Source: CAYXLI01 sp964464925
GTDB taxonomy: Bacteria; Acidobacteriota; Terriglobia; Bryobacterales; Bryobacteraceae
DNA length: 64,000 nucleotides
NCBI GenBank assembly: GCA_964464925.1
Contig: CAYXLI010000030.1
Location: forward strand, 1-64,000
Reading direction: 5' to 3'
Position numbers and translations under genes: made by a program. Positions within the stretch are counted from its first letter, which is position 1. Each line of letters starts with the position of its first letter. The notes below the pieces were generated by a model, which did no database searches, had not been told where the DNA came from, and saw only the letters and a program-made list of their open reading frames with translations. Positions 28,827 to 39,500 of this stretch are shown one piece after another.

Positions 28827-29840
28827 TCAGGGCCGGTCGAAGCCGGCGTACTGAACGATCCAGCTCACGGGTACTCTTTCCGTCGGATAACACTGCCGCT
28901 CGTCGCACGCCTCAAACCGTAGGGTCGCGTTGATCCTGAGTCTTCCCGTGCTGTCGGCCAAGCGCTTCAAATCGGGATGGCTCCCTAAGAGTAAAGAGCC
29001 CTTCAGCCTTATGTGGCCTGTATAAAACGGGGCACCTTCGCTCGTGGGGTCTGTCTGCGGAGCCGGATAGCGCACTTCGTGAGCCACCGCGGTTGTTGAC
29101 GGTTCGACGCGCAGCTCTAAAGGGGTGTGGCCTTCGACACCCCGCGCAAAGACGCGCAGGCCAGGTTTCAAATTCACGTCAAGATCGAGGGCGACTCTCT
29201 GGCCCGCGGTGACAATGGTTCTGCCCATTGCGGCCGAGAGGCTTAGATGTGTGGTCTCTGCAACGGCGTTTACCCCCGCTCCATGATCCTCGAAGTTCCG
29301 TCTCAGGATATCTGCTGGCGTGTACCGATGACGGCGGTCGTCTTCATAATATTTGCCCACAATAGTTCCTTGCGCATCGAGCATGAACGAACAAGGATAT
29401 GGAATTCCAAACAGGGTGCTATCGGCGGGGATGGAATCATCCAGGAGATTCAGCTTCTTGATGAGTTCCGATCGCGAATCGGAAAGTAGTGGATAGCCGA
29501 TCCCGCGGCTTACAACAAAGGGCCGGAGTTGCTCGGGTGAGTCGGGACTGATGGCGGCTACTTTCATTCCGAGCTTGTCGAATTCAGCGCTGTTCCGCTC
29601 AAGCTCGACAAGAAATGCTTTGCAAAAAGGACACCAGACGACGGACCGGTAAAATACGATCAATGCGCCGGCCGGCCCAAGCAGATTGGACAGGCTGTGC
29701 GCCTTCCCGTCCTGATCACGCAATTCAACATTCGGCATCCGAGCGCCCTCGGGCGGCCCGTATTCGCGTGCGCCGGCACTCACCGAAATCAGCACGGCAA
29801 GTGGGAATAGTTTAGAGATTCTGGAAGCCTGATCCAGCAT
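28827..29840 (-). CDS. Secreted redoxin (AhpC/TSA type) fused to a DsbD N-terminal-like domain
   Basis: A 337-residue exported protein with an N-terminal signal segment (LFPLAVLISVSAGA). About 30-185 is a thioredoxin-fold redoxin with a CxxC in VVWCPFCKAF, and VAAISPDSPEQLR and GIPYPCSFMLDAQGTIVGKYY are typical of the AhpC/TSA/Bcp group. About 195-330 is a beta-sandwich with a paired Cys motif (FEACDERQCYPT), as in the N-terminal domain of DsbD, which receives electrons from a membrane transporter. The fusion suggests a periplasmic thiol reductase that could be recharged through its own second domain. Its coding start overlaps the VanZ gene end by 29 bases. Confidence 0.82.
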   Translation of the reverse strand: MLDQASRISKLFPLAVLISVSAGAREYGPPEGARMPNVELRDQDGKAHSLSNLLGPAGALIVFYRSVVWCPFCKAFLVELERNSAEFDKLGMKVAAISPDSPEQLRPFVVSRGIGYPLLSDSRSELIKKLNLLDDSIPADSTLFGIPYPCSFMLDAQGTIVGKYYEDDRRHRYTPADILRRNFEDHGAGVNAVAETTHLSLSAAMGRTIVTAGQRVALDLDVNLKPGLRVFARGVEGHTPLELRVEPSTTAVAHEVRYPAPQTDPTSEGAPFYTGHIRLKGSLLLGSHPDLKRLADSTGRLRINATLRFEACDERQCYPTERVPVSWIVQYAGFDRP

Positions 29841-30279
29841 TCTTGATACTCACGTTTTCAGACGACCGCGAAACGATGTACACCATAGCCACAACGAATA
29901 TGGCCGCGGCCGTATCGAGCCCCCAATCGGCAAGCGAGGCATGCCGCCCGGGGACGAATATCTGATGCAACTCGTCGGTCGCCGCATAGACAGCCGAAAT
30001 CAGTAACGAAGTCCGCGCCGCGCCCGGCTCCCAGCGAAGCCGGTTTTGCTCGGAAATGGAACGATACAGCAGCACGCTGAGAACTGCGTACTCCAGCACA
30101 TGCGCGAGCTTCCTCAAGCCGGCGTGGATCAGATCCAGGATTGGAACTGGAATGTCCAGGCCAATGCGAGCAAGCATATGAACCAGCGAAGACCGGGATT
30201 CAGCTCCCCCAAATCCCGCTGTTGAAAACCAAAAGATCTGCACCGCCCACAGAACCGTCAGCACCCATGAGATAGCCAT
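29812..30279 (-). CDS. VanZ-like membrane protein
   Basis: A 155-residue inner-membrane protein with four hydrophobic segments. The VanZ signature is present: RKLAHVLEYAVLSVLL, ATDELHQIFVPGRHASLADWGLDTAAA. The conserved His, Asp/Glu and Arg pattern is intact. VanZ-like proteins are frequent in EPS/exosortase operons and have no firm biochemical role. GAAGGAAC precedes the ATG. The 95 bases upstream, up to the Wzz-type gene, hold no frame. Confidence 0.87.
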   Translation of the reverse strand: MAISWVLTVLWAVQIFWFSTAGFGGAESRSSLVHMLARIGLDIPVPILDLIHAGLRKLAHVLEYAVLSVLLYRSISEQNRLRWEPGAARTSLLISAVYAATDELHQIFVPGRHASLADWGLDTAAAIFVVAMVYIVSRSSENVSIKNAGSGFQNL

Positions 30280-30374
30280 GTTCCTTCTCAGAAGAATTCA
30301 CCGCAAACATGTGGCCCGCTCGCCGGCAGCGTTGCGATCCCCGTGATTATGATAAATACCTTGCGCCGTGGCAA

Positions 30375-32018
30375 TCAGTTCAAACGGATGACGTACGCTT
30401 CGGCAGCGCACACGGCAGCCAGCAGTGCGAATCCACATAGCCACTCGGCAGCTCGCCAGCAGATCCGGTTCCGTCTTTCGGATGCGGTGAGAAGAAGAGG
30501 AACACCGACGACCACGGGAACTGCAAACTTCTTCACGCAATCCGCTTCCGTATGCAAAGAGGAGTCCTTCATTTCGACGGCGAACGCCAGAGCCAGTCCC
30601 ATTAAGATTCCTGCTGCAAGCCCGCCAAGGCTGATCTTTGTGCGCTTGGGACTCGACGGAATAGTCGGGAAGCTGGGTGGGTCCACAAGGCGGAACTGCT
30701 GGCCTTCTTGTCTCTTTTCCAAAGTTGTCGCCAATTGGGACTGCAATTTCTTGCTCAGCAAATCCGAATAGTTCTGCTTAAGCAGCTCATAATCGCGGAG
30801 AAGACCGCTCAATTGCTGTTCGCGGACCGGGGTCATGTTGATGCGAGCATGATATTTGTCCACTTCCGCCTTCAGTCGTTCCTCTGTTTTCGACAGTTCC
30901 TGCATTTCCAGCGTATTCCCCTGCAGTTGACTATTCAGCTGTGCGATCGTGTTCTCGTTCTCAATCGTCTCGCCCGTGTCCGCTGCAGACTCCGGTGTAT
31001 TGGCCACAGGGAATGTCCGAAGTCTCTCGACCTCAGCACTCCTCCTGCTAATGTCGTGATCCTTCAAGAGCACATCAGGATGCTTCGGGGAATACCGGTC
31101 CAGCAGCTCCGCCCGCTCTGCCTGAAGCCGTTTGAGGTCGCGTTCGGCTTGCTCAAGAGGAGTCATCGGACCCGAATACTGCGCAGTTATCACGGGCCGG
31201 CGAGGTGGCCGCCGCTGTTGTGTGAGAAGCGACTCGATGTATAGTCGCTGTTGCTGCGCGCGGCTCAGTGCTGCAAGCGTGTTTTGCAACTGCGTCTGCA
31301 GCCCAGCCAGAATTCCAAGATTGCCGATCTGCTGTTCCGGCAGCTCTCCAAGAAACTGCATTTTGAAGTCACGCAGCGCACTTTCCTTCTCTGTCAGCAG
31401 AGCCTTCGCAGAATCCAATTGCTCCTGCAGGAACTTTGTCGTAAGTGTCGCTTGATCCTCCCGGGATTTCAGGTTTTCCCGAATGAACAGTGTAGTAAGA
31501 CGGCTGGTTACCTCCTGTGCGGTCCGAGGGTCGTCCCCCACAAAAGAGATGCGGAACGCGTTGATTTCCCGCCTTTCAGGATTACTTTCCAAAGGGGCGA
31601 TACTTACGTCCTTGCGAATCACATTGACAAGCGCCTCCGGTGCGAGCCGCTTTCTCCATTGCGGGTAGAGTCCCAGGTCCTCGATGATCGCGAGTAGTTG
31701 GGTGCGGGATAAGACTTGTTCTTTCATCCCCTGCAGTGCCTTGCTGATGTCAGTGGTGCTTGTCGGAATCACATATCGTTCGGGAACTTGTTGTTGCACA
31801 ACCAGGATCGTTGCCTCGGAAGTGTAGCGATTGGGTGTTACGTACAAGACGATTGACGTCACGAGTGCGGTCACACAGAAGCCGAGCAGGATATACCACC
31901 GGCGGCGTGCCACTATCCCGAGAACCCGGGTTACGGTCTCGCTCACGTTGACGTCAGCCTCGGCCGGATCGGAAGACGATAGCGCGCGAGATGGTGAGTC
32001 TGAGCTTTCCGCGTTCAT
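30375..32018 (-). CDS. Polysaccharide chain-length determinant (Wzz/GumC type)
   Basis: A 547-residue inner-membrane protein. The first membrane segment is at about 40-62 (WYILLGFCVTALVTSIVLYV), preceded by an Arg-rich cytosolic end. The periplasmic part (about 65-445) has the Wzz fold start (YTSEATILVVQQQVP), a second Wzz-like strand region and long coiled coils rich in Gln/Glu/Leu. The second segment (about 465-485, LGGLAAGILMGLALAFAVEM) and a third hydrophobic stretch near the C-terminus close it. There is no fused tyrosine kinase. It sets the length of the exported polymer and works with the polymerase and flippase encoded nearby. Confidence 0.9.
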   Translation of the reverse strand: MNAESSDSPSRALSSSDPAEADVNVSETVTRVLGIVARRRWYILLGFCVTALVTSIVLYVTPNRYTSEATILVVQQQVPERYVIPTSTTDISKALQGMKEQVLSRTQLLAIIEDLGLYPQWRKRLAPEALVNVIRKDVSIAPLESNPERREINAFRISFVGDDPRTAQEVTSRLTTLFIRENLKSREDQATLTTKFLQEQLDSAKALLTEKESALRDFKMQFLGELPEQQIGNLGILAGLQTQLQNTLAALSRAQQQRLYIESLLTQQRRPPRRPVITAQYSGPMTPLEQAERDLKRLQAERAELLDRYSPKHPDVLLKDHDISRRSAEVERLRTFPVANTPESAADTGETIENENTIAQLNSQLQGNTLEMQELSKTEERLKAEVDKYHARINMTPVREQQLSGLLRDYELLKQNYSDLLSKKLQSQLATTLEKRQEGQQFRLVDPPSFPTIPSSPKRTKISLGGLAAGILMGLALAFAVEMKDSSLHTEADCVKKFAVPVVVGVPLLLTASERRNRICWRAAEWLCGFALLAAVCAAEAYVIRLN

Positions 32019-32078
32019 CCTTACATACCCCTTATAGTTTGCTTCTTACTTGGCTACCCGTTCGTCCGCCTGGCTTCG

Positions 32079-33167
32079 TTAGCCGAGGTGCCTGTAGAGC
32101 AGTTCTCCGGCCTTTGCAAGAAGTAAGTCTGGCATTCGCGAGATCGTTCGCTTCGCCACATCCGAAGTCCACATTCTCTGAAACGCGCTGGGCTCAATAG
32201 CGGCGTAGCGCCAATACCGCAACATACTTCGGGTCGTACCCCATCGATCTTTAAAAGCTATCAGCCCAGGTTGGTCGCAATCGGAACGGCCAAGGTCGAA
32301 ACTGCGCAGGCCAAGCAGTTTGGCGTCGCGAATTGCCGACCAGAAGACGGCCTGAATGCCGCCAAGCTGCCAATATGCCGGATCGGAACAGCCGTATTTG
32401 AAAATCAGATTGTCTCCACGCCGAATCGTGATAATGCTGGCGATCGCCATACCGTCTTTCGAGGCAACGCGGATTGTGAGATCTTCTCCGAAACATTCCA
32501 AGAGGTTTTCAAACCATGCCAAAGATTGGGGTGCCAGTCGATGCCGTCGCCGGGTGATCATCAGCAACCGGTAGAACTCCTGTAACAGCTCGGGACGCGC
32601 GCCAGCGGTACACACAATACGTTCGCGCACGGATCGCCTGATTTTTCGCTGCACACAATTCTTGTGAAAGCTCCTGAACAGGTCTTCTACGCTTGGGCGA
32701 AGATCGAGCGTATGCAGCCAGAAGCTCGAACTCTCAAGGAAATGACTGGATGCGCTCAATTTAGCTGTAACCGGTCTGATCTCGGCGTACCTTAAATGAA
32801 GTGCGTGCACCCAGTGTTCAAGAGTACGAGCGATCCGATCCAGGTCGGAAGGATCTTGCACCAGCGGTTCGCAATGGTCCGAGAATGGCAGCGACACCAG
32901 CCGCGGGCCGGTAAGCATACTGTCGACCCTGCACACGACGACGCCGTCTGAAAGTTCCTCCCCCGATCTCGCCGTCGTCAATACGACCGGCCTGTACCCA
33001 TAGGTAAGCTGCAGAGCTTGCAGCCATTCGGAACTGTGGAAAAGGGAGGCACTCGGATGTTTTTCGATGAACCGCCCCCAACGAGGGTCGTTCAAAGGAT
33101 CAATCTGTCGGATCCCCTCTCTCGATTCGAGATCAGCGGGAAAGCAAGGTAGATCGGATTTCCGCAA
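32079..33167 (-). CDS. FemAB/GNAT-like transferase of the exosortase-EPS type
   Basis: A 362-residue cytosolic protein with a double acyl-CoA N-acyltransferase fold. Recognisable pieces are LFHSSEWLQALQLTYGYRPV, LPFSDHCEPLVQD, GMAIASIITIRRGDNLIFKYG and SFDLGRSDCDQPGLIAFKDRWG, all found in FemAB-like proteins of EPS/exosortase loci (BioF2-like domain). It probably transfers an aminoacyl or acyl group to a sugar or lipid intermediate; the substrate is not known. Its start overlaps the end of the flippase gene by 35 bases. Confidence 0.82.
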   Translation of the reverse strand: MRKSDLPCFPADLESREGIRQIDPLNDPRWGRFIEKHPSASLFHSSEWLQALQLTYGYRPVVLTTARSGEELSDGVVVCRVDSMLTGPRLVSLPFSDHCEPLVQDPSDLDRIARTLEHWVHALHLRYAEIRPVTAKLSASSHFLESSSFWLHTLDLRPSVEDLFRSFHKNCVQRKIRRSVRERIVCTAGARPELLQEFYRLLMITRRRHRLAPQSLAWFENLLECFGEDLTIRVASKDGMAIASIITIRRGDNLIFKYGCSDPAYWQLGGIQAVFWSAIRDAKLLGLRSFDLGRSDCDQPGLIAFKDRWGTTRSMLRYWRYAAIEPSAFQRMWTSDVAKRTISRMPDLLLAKAGELLYRHLG

Positions 33168-34578
33168 TGGCTCCTCGATTCCACATGCGAATGAGGCTAA
33201 TGTAGATCAGCGCTCCCAAAAGGATCTGAATACCCAGCGCCGCTCGCGATGGCGCGTCTCGATAGAAAGCGGGCAAGATCGCCACGAGCAGGCCCATGAG
33301 AACTGCCACTCCTACCGGCCTCAGTGTGACTCCGACATACTCGCGTGCACAGCGTCCGATTAGCGGCTCCACAAGGAACATATATGCGGGGATCGTCAGG
33401 CACACTTGCAGGAGCAGCAGGCCCAATGCCACTCCCGTCGCTTGTCCAATCTTGGCTCCGGCGTAAATTGTGGGTAGCGAACAAGACAATACAAGGACGT
33501 TCCACCAAAATCCAAGATCCGCACGCCCCTTTGCCAGTTGCAGACTTCCGATCGGATTCCCCATGCTTCTCAACAATGCGACGAAACTCAGGATTTGCAC
33601 GAGCAAGACACTTCCGTGCCATTTAGCGCCAAATACCGCCGGGATTGCCCACGGTGCTACAGCGGCCAGACCTATCAGCAACGGAGCATTCACAGTCGCT
33701 AGAAGACCAAGTACCCGGAGATATCCGCGTTTCAACTCGGACCGGTCACGCTGGATCTTAGAGAACAGCGGAAATGCTACCCGGGTAAGAATCGGATTGA
33801 TGCGAGAGATAGGCTGCGCGGTCAGGTACAGCGCGAAATTGTAATAGCCGAGCGCCTCTGCACCCGCCAGGCGTCCAATAAGTATTTGGTCGAGCTTTTC
33901 AGATAAGCAATTGATGGTGCGCTCTCCCATTTGAAAGAGGCCGAATCCCACGTAACCCTTCGTCTCCTTGAGAGAAAAATGTAACAGCGGGCGGAACCTC
34001 CGCAAACCAACATTGATCAAAAGCCCCGACTTCACGATCGCATTAGCCAGAAAGGAAAATACCAATGTCCAGACGCCGAAGTGGCAGACGGCCAGCACTA
34101 TGGCGACAGTGACACCGCTCAGAGACGCCGCGATTTCCCACCGGGCCAACTGCTTGAAGGAAAGCTCCTTCTGGAGCAGAATCTCGAATTGGCTGCCTGC
34201 TGGGACAATGATGAATACCAGCGTCATCGCCTTCAGCAGAGGAACCATCCTCGGCTCGTGGAAGATAACCGGAACCACAGGAACGAATGCCCACAGAAGG
34301 ACGAAGGTGAGAAAGCCGAAGAATATGTTCAGCCAGTAAAGACTGGAGAGTTCCTCCTTCGTGGAGTCCTGCCTGTGGATGATCGCTGCGCTGATTCCCG
34401 CATCCATGTAAATCTGTGCGAACCCGATAATCACCCCGGCCATGCCCATCAGGCCGTAGTCGGTCGGGGAAAGATAGCGGGCAAGAACGAGAGCCCGGGC
34501 CGTGTCGCAGAGTACGATGGAAGCGCTGGAGAGGCCCGTCCACCGAATGCCCCGGGCGGCCAAGGATTCCAGCTTCAT
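33133..34578 (-). CDS. Polysaccharide flippase (Wzx/MOP superfamily, WzxC-like)
   Basis: A 481-residue membrane protein with 12-14 hydrophobic segments. The N-terminal GIRWTGLSSASIVLCDTARA and YLSPTDYGLMGMAGVIIGFA, and the middle GERTINCLSEKLDQILIGRL, are typical of WzxC/LPS-biosynthesis flippases. It moves the lipid-linked repeat unit across the inner membrane. Its start overlaps the amidotransferase gene end by 4 bases (ATGA), so the two are translationally coupled. Confidence 0.9.
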   Translation of the reverse strand: MKLESLAARGIRWTGLSSASIVLCDTARALVLARYLSPTDYGLMGMAGVIIGFAQIYMDAGISAAIIHRQDSTKEELSSLYWLNIFFGFLTFVLLWAFVPVVPVIFHEPRMVPLLKAMTLVFIIVPAGSQFEILLQKELSFKQLARWEIAASLSGVTVAIVLAVCHFGVWTLVFSFLANAIVKSGLLINVGLRRFRPLLHFSLKETKGYVGFGLFQMGERTINCLSEKLDQILIGRLAGAEALGYYNFALYLTAQPISRINPILTRVAFPLFSKIQRDRSELKRGYLRVLGLLATVNAPLLIGLAAVAPWAIPAVFGAKWHGSVLLVQILSFVALLRSMGNPIGSLQLAKGRADLGFWWNVLVLSCSLPTIYAGAKIGQATGVALGLLLLQVCLTIPAYMFLVEPLIGRCAREYVGVTLRPVGVAVLMGLLVAILPAFYRDAPSRAALGIQILLGALIYISLIRMWNRGAIAEIRSTLLSR

Positions 34579-36578
34579 ACGGCAAAACCGCGTGTGGTCA
34601 GGAACTGCGGAGCATATCCATAATCCCCTTCGGGGTTCATCTCGCGCGCGGCGGCCTCTATCTTGTCAAACAAAGCGACATTTCCGGAGAAGAACATCTC
34701 ATACCAGAGCAGAAAACTGATCAGGTTCCAGTCATGTTGAGAGTTGGAGGTTTTTGCAACTTCGACGAACGGATTTGAGCAGTTCTTAAAAATAATCGCG
34801 AGAATCTCTCTGTTTTCAGAATAGAATCGCTTGAATGGAAAAGGAAAGCCCATTTTTCTGCGGCGCCACACCACGTCGGCTGGAAGAACGTCCTCTAGCG
34901 CCTTGCGGAGTATCCACTTATGCCAGCCATCGCGAAACAGGTATGTGGTCGGAAGCCGGAATGCAAACTCTACAACGCGGTGATCCAGAAATGGCGCCCG
35001 GACCTCGAGTGGGATTCCCATATACCCACGGTCCCCGGACCGCAACCAATAGGGCATCAGTGTGTTTGTCATGTCGCTGTGCAGCCTTTGCGACAGCGTT
35101 GGACACCGTGGAATTGAATCTACCGCGCTTTTCCCTTTGAAGTAGCTCGGAGCCGTCTCGCCAGGAAACCAAGACTCCGGCGCGAAGCGTTGAAACGACG
35201 TCAGAGCGTAGGCGGCCAGCGGATGCAACAGCCCTCGGATATTCGTTCGCCCGTGTGAATATTTCGCGGCGTTAACCAGAAACCTCCAATACCGGCGGTT
35301 CATAAGATTCTCGACCTGGGCGGGAATGTAGTACGTGCTGTAACCGGCGAAGTTTTCATCACCGCCGGCGCCATTGAGAGACACCTTTGTCCCCCTGGAG
35401 CGCATCTGCGCCCAGATCACCTGGTTCGTCTGCAGATTCGGTGAGTGGTACGGCTCCTCCTCCAGATATGTAAACGCCCGGATCTGACTCCAGAAGTTCG
35501 CGGTTGGAGATTCAAGAACGCGGTAATCCGTGTTGAACCGCTTCCCAACCGAGCGCGCGTACGGTTCTTCGTTGTACTCTTTCTCTGGGAATTGTACTGT
35601 ATATGTCGTGATCTTGTCGCTGCGCGCTGCCGCCGCCAATGCCACCAGCGCCGATGAATCCAGTCCACCGCTGAGTTCGATACTTAATGGCACATCAGCA
35701 CGCAAACGGATCCGGACCGCATCTTCGAGTAGCTCTCTCAACATGCGGACCGCTTCAGGAATGGAAATGTCCTTCTCGCTCAGGCGCACGTCGGGCACTG
35801 ACCAGAATGTCCGGGCATTGTTTGGAAATTCCTCATTCACAATTGCCCAGCAGGCGGAAGGTAGTGAGTATATTCCTTCGAAACACGTGCTGAACTCGAG
35901 ATCCTTCCGGCCGCAAGACAACCAGTGGTAGGCTGCGACCGCATTGACACTGCGTCGGTTACGCACCGCAGGTATACGTAACAGCGCTTTGATTTCAGAC
36001 GCGAAGTAGATTTGCGATCCGCACCGCGTCCAATAAAGAGGTCGCTTGCCCAGACGATCGCGACTGAGCACCAGATGTCTCTTTTTAAAGTCATACAGTG
36101 CAAATGCCCAGAACCCGATCATTTTTGCAAAACAATCCGTCCCCCAGTGACGGTACGCTTTGATCAACACCTCGGTATCCGAACCCGTCGAGAACGTAAT
36201 CCCATGGGCGATCAATTCTTCGCGGATTTCGAGATAGTTATAAATTTCGCCGTTGAATACAATGCAGCATGCTCCCTCTTCATCAAAGAAGGGCTGATGG
36301 CCGCTTGCGGATAAGTCGATGATCGAGAAACGTCTCTGGCTCAGGCCGATGTTGGCGCGCGTGGCCATATCATTTCCCGGGAGCCCCGGGAAGCGCTCGC
36401 GAATCTCTCTGGGGCTTGCCGGGCCTGAGTAGTTTCTATAAGACGAGTGCATCCCGTCGATTAGGACGTAGCCTTCATCGTCCGGACCACGATGGGCCAG
36501 GACCTCGTTCATATCTACCAGGTGCGCAGGCGAGATGAAACCGCCCTCTACGTCGACGATGCCAGCAATGCCGCACAT
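34575..36578 (-). CDS. asnB: Glutamine-hydrolysing asparagine-synthetase-like amidotransferase
   Basis: A 667-residue cytosolic enzyme. The true start is almost certainly ATG 36578, which puts the catalytic Cys directly after Met (MCGIAGIVD); the upstream codon at 36602 would bury it. The glutaminase domain (about 2-215) has RRFSIIDLS and VFNGEIYNYLEIREEL. The synthetase domain has the pyrophosphate loop LSGGLDSSALV and AGGDENFAGYS. EPS/exosortase loci often carry such an AsnB-like protein, thought to amidate a uronic acid or another sugar acid; real asparagine synthesis is the alternative. The uronate-pathway genes in this window make the sugar option attractive. Confidence 0.88.
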   Translation of the reverse strand: MCGIAGIVDVEGGFISPAHLVDMNEVLAHRGPDDEGYVLIDGMHSSYRNYSGPASPREIRERFPGLPGNDMATRANIGLSQRRFSIIDLSASGHQPFFDEEGACCIVFNGEIYNYLEIREELIAHGITFSTGSDTEVLIKAYRHWGTDCFAKMIGFWAFALYDFKKRHLVLSRDRLGKRPLYWTRCGSQIYFASEIKALLRIPAVRNRRSVNAVAAYHWLSCGRKDLEFSTCFEGIYSLPSACWAIVNEEFPNNARTFWSVPDVRLSEKDISIPEAVRMLRELLEDAVRIRLRADVPLSIELSGGLDSSALVALAAAARSDKITTYTVQFPEKEYNEEPYARSVGKRFNTDYRVLESPTANFWSQIRAFTYLEEEPYHSPNLQTNQVIWAQMRSRGTKVSLNGAGGDENFAGYSTYYIPAQVENLMNRRYWRFLVNAAKYSHGRTNIRGLLHPLAAYALTSFQRFAPESWFPGETAPSYFKGKSAVDSIPRCPTLSQRLHSDMTNTLMPYWLRSGDRGYMGIPLEVRAPFLDHRVVEFAFRLPTTYLFRDGWHKWILRKALEDVLPADVVWRRRKMGFPFPFKRFYSENREILAIIFKNCSNPFVEVAKTSNSQHDWNLISFLLWYEMFFSGNVALFDKIEAAAREMNPEGDYGYAPQFLTTRGFAV

Positions 36579-36598
36579 AGCGAATAATGCCTTTCGGT

Positions 36599-39500
36599 TC
36601 AATTGATCTTGATGAACTTAGCCACTGAGGGGACGCCGTTCGCGTTAACCAGGAACACCATATAGAATCCTGGCGGAGCGACATTTGCATTCGCGGGCGC
36701 CTGAACTGAGAGTTGCCCGCCACTGTTCTGAAAGGCCAGGCTCACGAAGTGTTGGTCTTGGTTAAACTGATGCGTCACCGTCGACGGCCGAATCATCGCA
36801 ATCGACGAAGTGGTTGCCGAGTCAGGCGATTGGATGACGAAGCTGCTTCCGTAGGTGACGCTTGTTGGCGCTGAGGAAATCGCTGGGCGTGTTCCCTTGA
36901 AAAGGTAAGGCGGGGAGAAGTACTCCACTTGAGTCTGGTCCGCGGCTGGATAGACGCTTCCGCTGCCTGCAACTAAGACACGAGCGTCAGGCATCAGAAC
37001 TGCAGTGGAGTGGTACAGTCTGGGCACGCTGCCGAGCGATAGCGTGCTCCAGGTCTTGCTCACAGGCGACCACAACTCGGCCTGATACACCGCATTCGCA
37101 ATCGTGCTCCCGTCCAGCGTCTGCTCACCTCCCGTCGCAAGAACAGTCCCGTCAGGAAGGACGGTCAGGTTATGGAAGGCCCGCGGCGAAGCCATCGGAG
37201 CCGTCTGCTGCCACGACGGCGCCGTTTGGCTCATATCCAGAACGTAGGTTGTGTTGGATGCGGGAACGTTCGGAGCTCCGGCATCCGACGCGGTACCGGA
37301 TTTCATGATTTTGCCGGGCGCGTACATGGTCGCGCTGCCGCCGTCTACTGCAACAGGATCGATCATGCTCCACTGCAGCGATGCTACGCTTAGCGCTTGC
37401 GTCGGCGTGGGTTGCTCACTGGTTCCAGCAAGCAGAACTCGGCCGTCGGGAAGTACAAACGTGAACGGATAATACCAAAAGCTTGTTGTCGCGGCGGTGA
37501 GACTGCTCCAACTATTCGTTGATGGAGTATAGATCTCTGGAGTACTTGCCAGACAACGATATCCATAGCAGCTCTGTGCTCCGGAGGTAACCAGCACGCG
37601 TCCATCCGGCAGGACTGCGGCCGTTGGGTACCAACGGGCATAGGCCATCTTCGGTACGGATGTCCATTGCTGTGTGGCGGGATCGAAGATGTTTGCATCC
37701 GCGACACCGACGATGTTGTTCACCGAATCGTGCCCACCCACCACGAGAACTCTGCCGTCCGGGAGAGTAGCATGTCCCGAACAGAAGAGATCGGTAGCCG
37801 TCGGAACCGAAACTGTATTTCCGGTTGCGGGATCGAACACTGTCGCACTCTGTCCGCTGGTCAACTGCCCCCCGTACAGTAGGACCTTTCCCGTTCGCAG
37901 TAGGATCAGATTCACTGCGACCACTCCCACGTTCAAGGGTTGTGACCACTGCCCCACAATGGAGGGATCGGAAGTAACCGAAACCGTGGCCGTGATCGTT
38001 TGAGAGAAACCTCCGTATGTAGCGGTGATGGATGTAGTGCCGTTTGCCACCGCCTTGACCAATCCTGTTGAGGCGACTGTCGCGACCGAGGGATTACTCG
38101 ACGTAAAGGTCGCGCCGGCGTTCATCGTTACGTTCTGGGTCACACCGGTTGAATACGTGCCTGCGATCGTGATCTGTTGCGTTGCCCCTACCACCGGCAT
38201 GCTGAACGACGCTGGCGACACGGAAATACTCGTGAGAGCCGGCGGCGTAATCGGAGAATTCATATCGGTTTGAATTTCAGTAGCACTCAGTGCCCGATTA
38301 TATATACGCACCTCATCTATCGCTCCGCTGAAGTATTCCCCCCAAATGGAATCGCCGCCGATGCGGAGCGGACCCGCACCGGTCTTCATCTTCCCCGATT
38401 TCCCGATGCTGTTCACCAGCACACCGTTCTCATACAGCCGGAGCGTCGTGCCGTCGAAAGTAGTTGCAAGGTGCGTCCAGGTATACATTGGGACCTGACC
38501 ATCTTCGGAGGCGTCATTCACCGCAATGTCGGTTCCAGCGATGTTGACCGTGCCAACAGGTTGATCCTGGTCGGTGTTGACATACAGAGCGTAAGTCAAG
38601 TCCGAAGTTTGCTCTTTGATCACGGCCGCTTGCCAGCCGACAGGGGCGGTAGGCCGGACCCACGCTTCCAGCGTCACTGCCGTCGACATTTCAAGTGAAG
38701 TCGAATCGTTTACGGTCACCCAGCTGTTGCCTCCGTTGAAAGAGAGCGCCGTGCCGAACCGCCCGGAGGTCGTCCAGGTCGCCCCGGAAATCGTACCTGT
38801 GTTTCCGTTTCCGGAGGCGTCAGCCACAGTCGTTCCGCTACCCTCATTGAACGCATATGCAGCCACCAGACCAGTCACGGTGGTAGTGACTGTCGCAGTG
38901 GAACTTGCGGAGAACCCGCTATACGAGGCAGTGATGGTCGCAGATCCCGTTGCTACCGCGGTGACGGTCCCCGCAGTACTTACCGTCGCTACGGAAGTGT
39001 TGCTCGAGGTGTAAGTGGAGCTGCTCGTCACATCTTGTGTCGAGTTATCCGAGTACTTGGCAGTTACCGACAGTTGCTGCTTCGCACCAATTGAGGTAAG
39101 CGTAAAACTGGTCGGCGCAATTGTTATGCCGGTCACGGTGGCTGCTGGAATGTTCACAGTTGCTGTAGCGCTGCTCGAGGCGCCCTTATATGTTGCTGTG
39201 ATCGTAGCCGTCCCGTTCCCGGCAGCTGTCACCAACCCGGCTGTGCTCACCGTCGCGACAGCTGTGTTGCTGGAGGCATACGAGGACGTGCTGGTCACGT
39301 TCTGGGTAGTGCCATCTGAATAACTCGCAGTGACGGAGAGTTGCTGCGTGGCCCCTCGCGTAATCAGAGTGAACGAGGCTGGTGCGACCGTAATTCCTGT
39401 TAGAGCGGGAGGAACCGTAGCCGTCGCCGTTCCGGAGAGACCTCCATACGAAGCCGTAATCGTGGCCGTACCGGTAGCAACGCCGGTGACTAAGCCCGTA

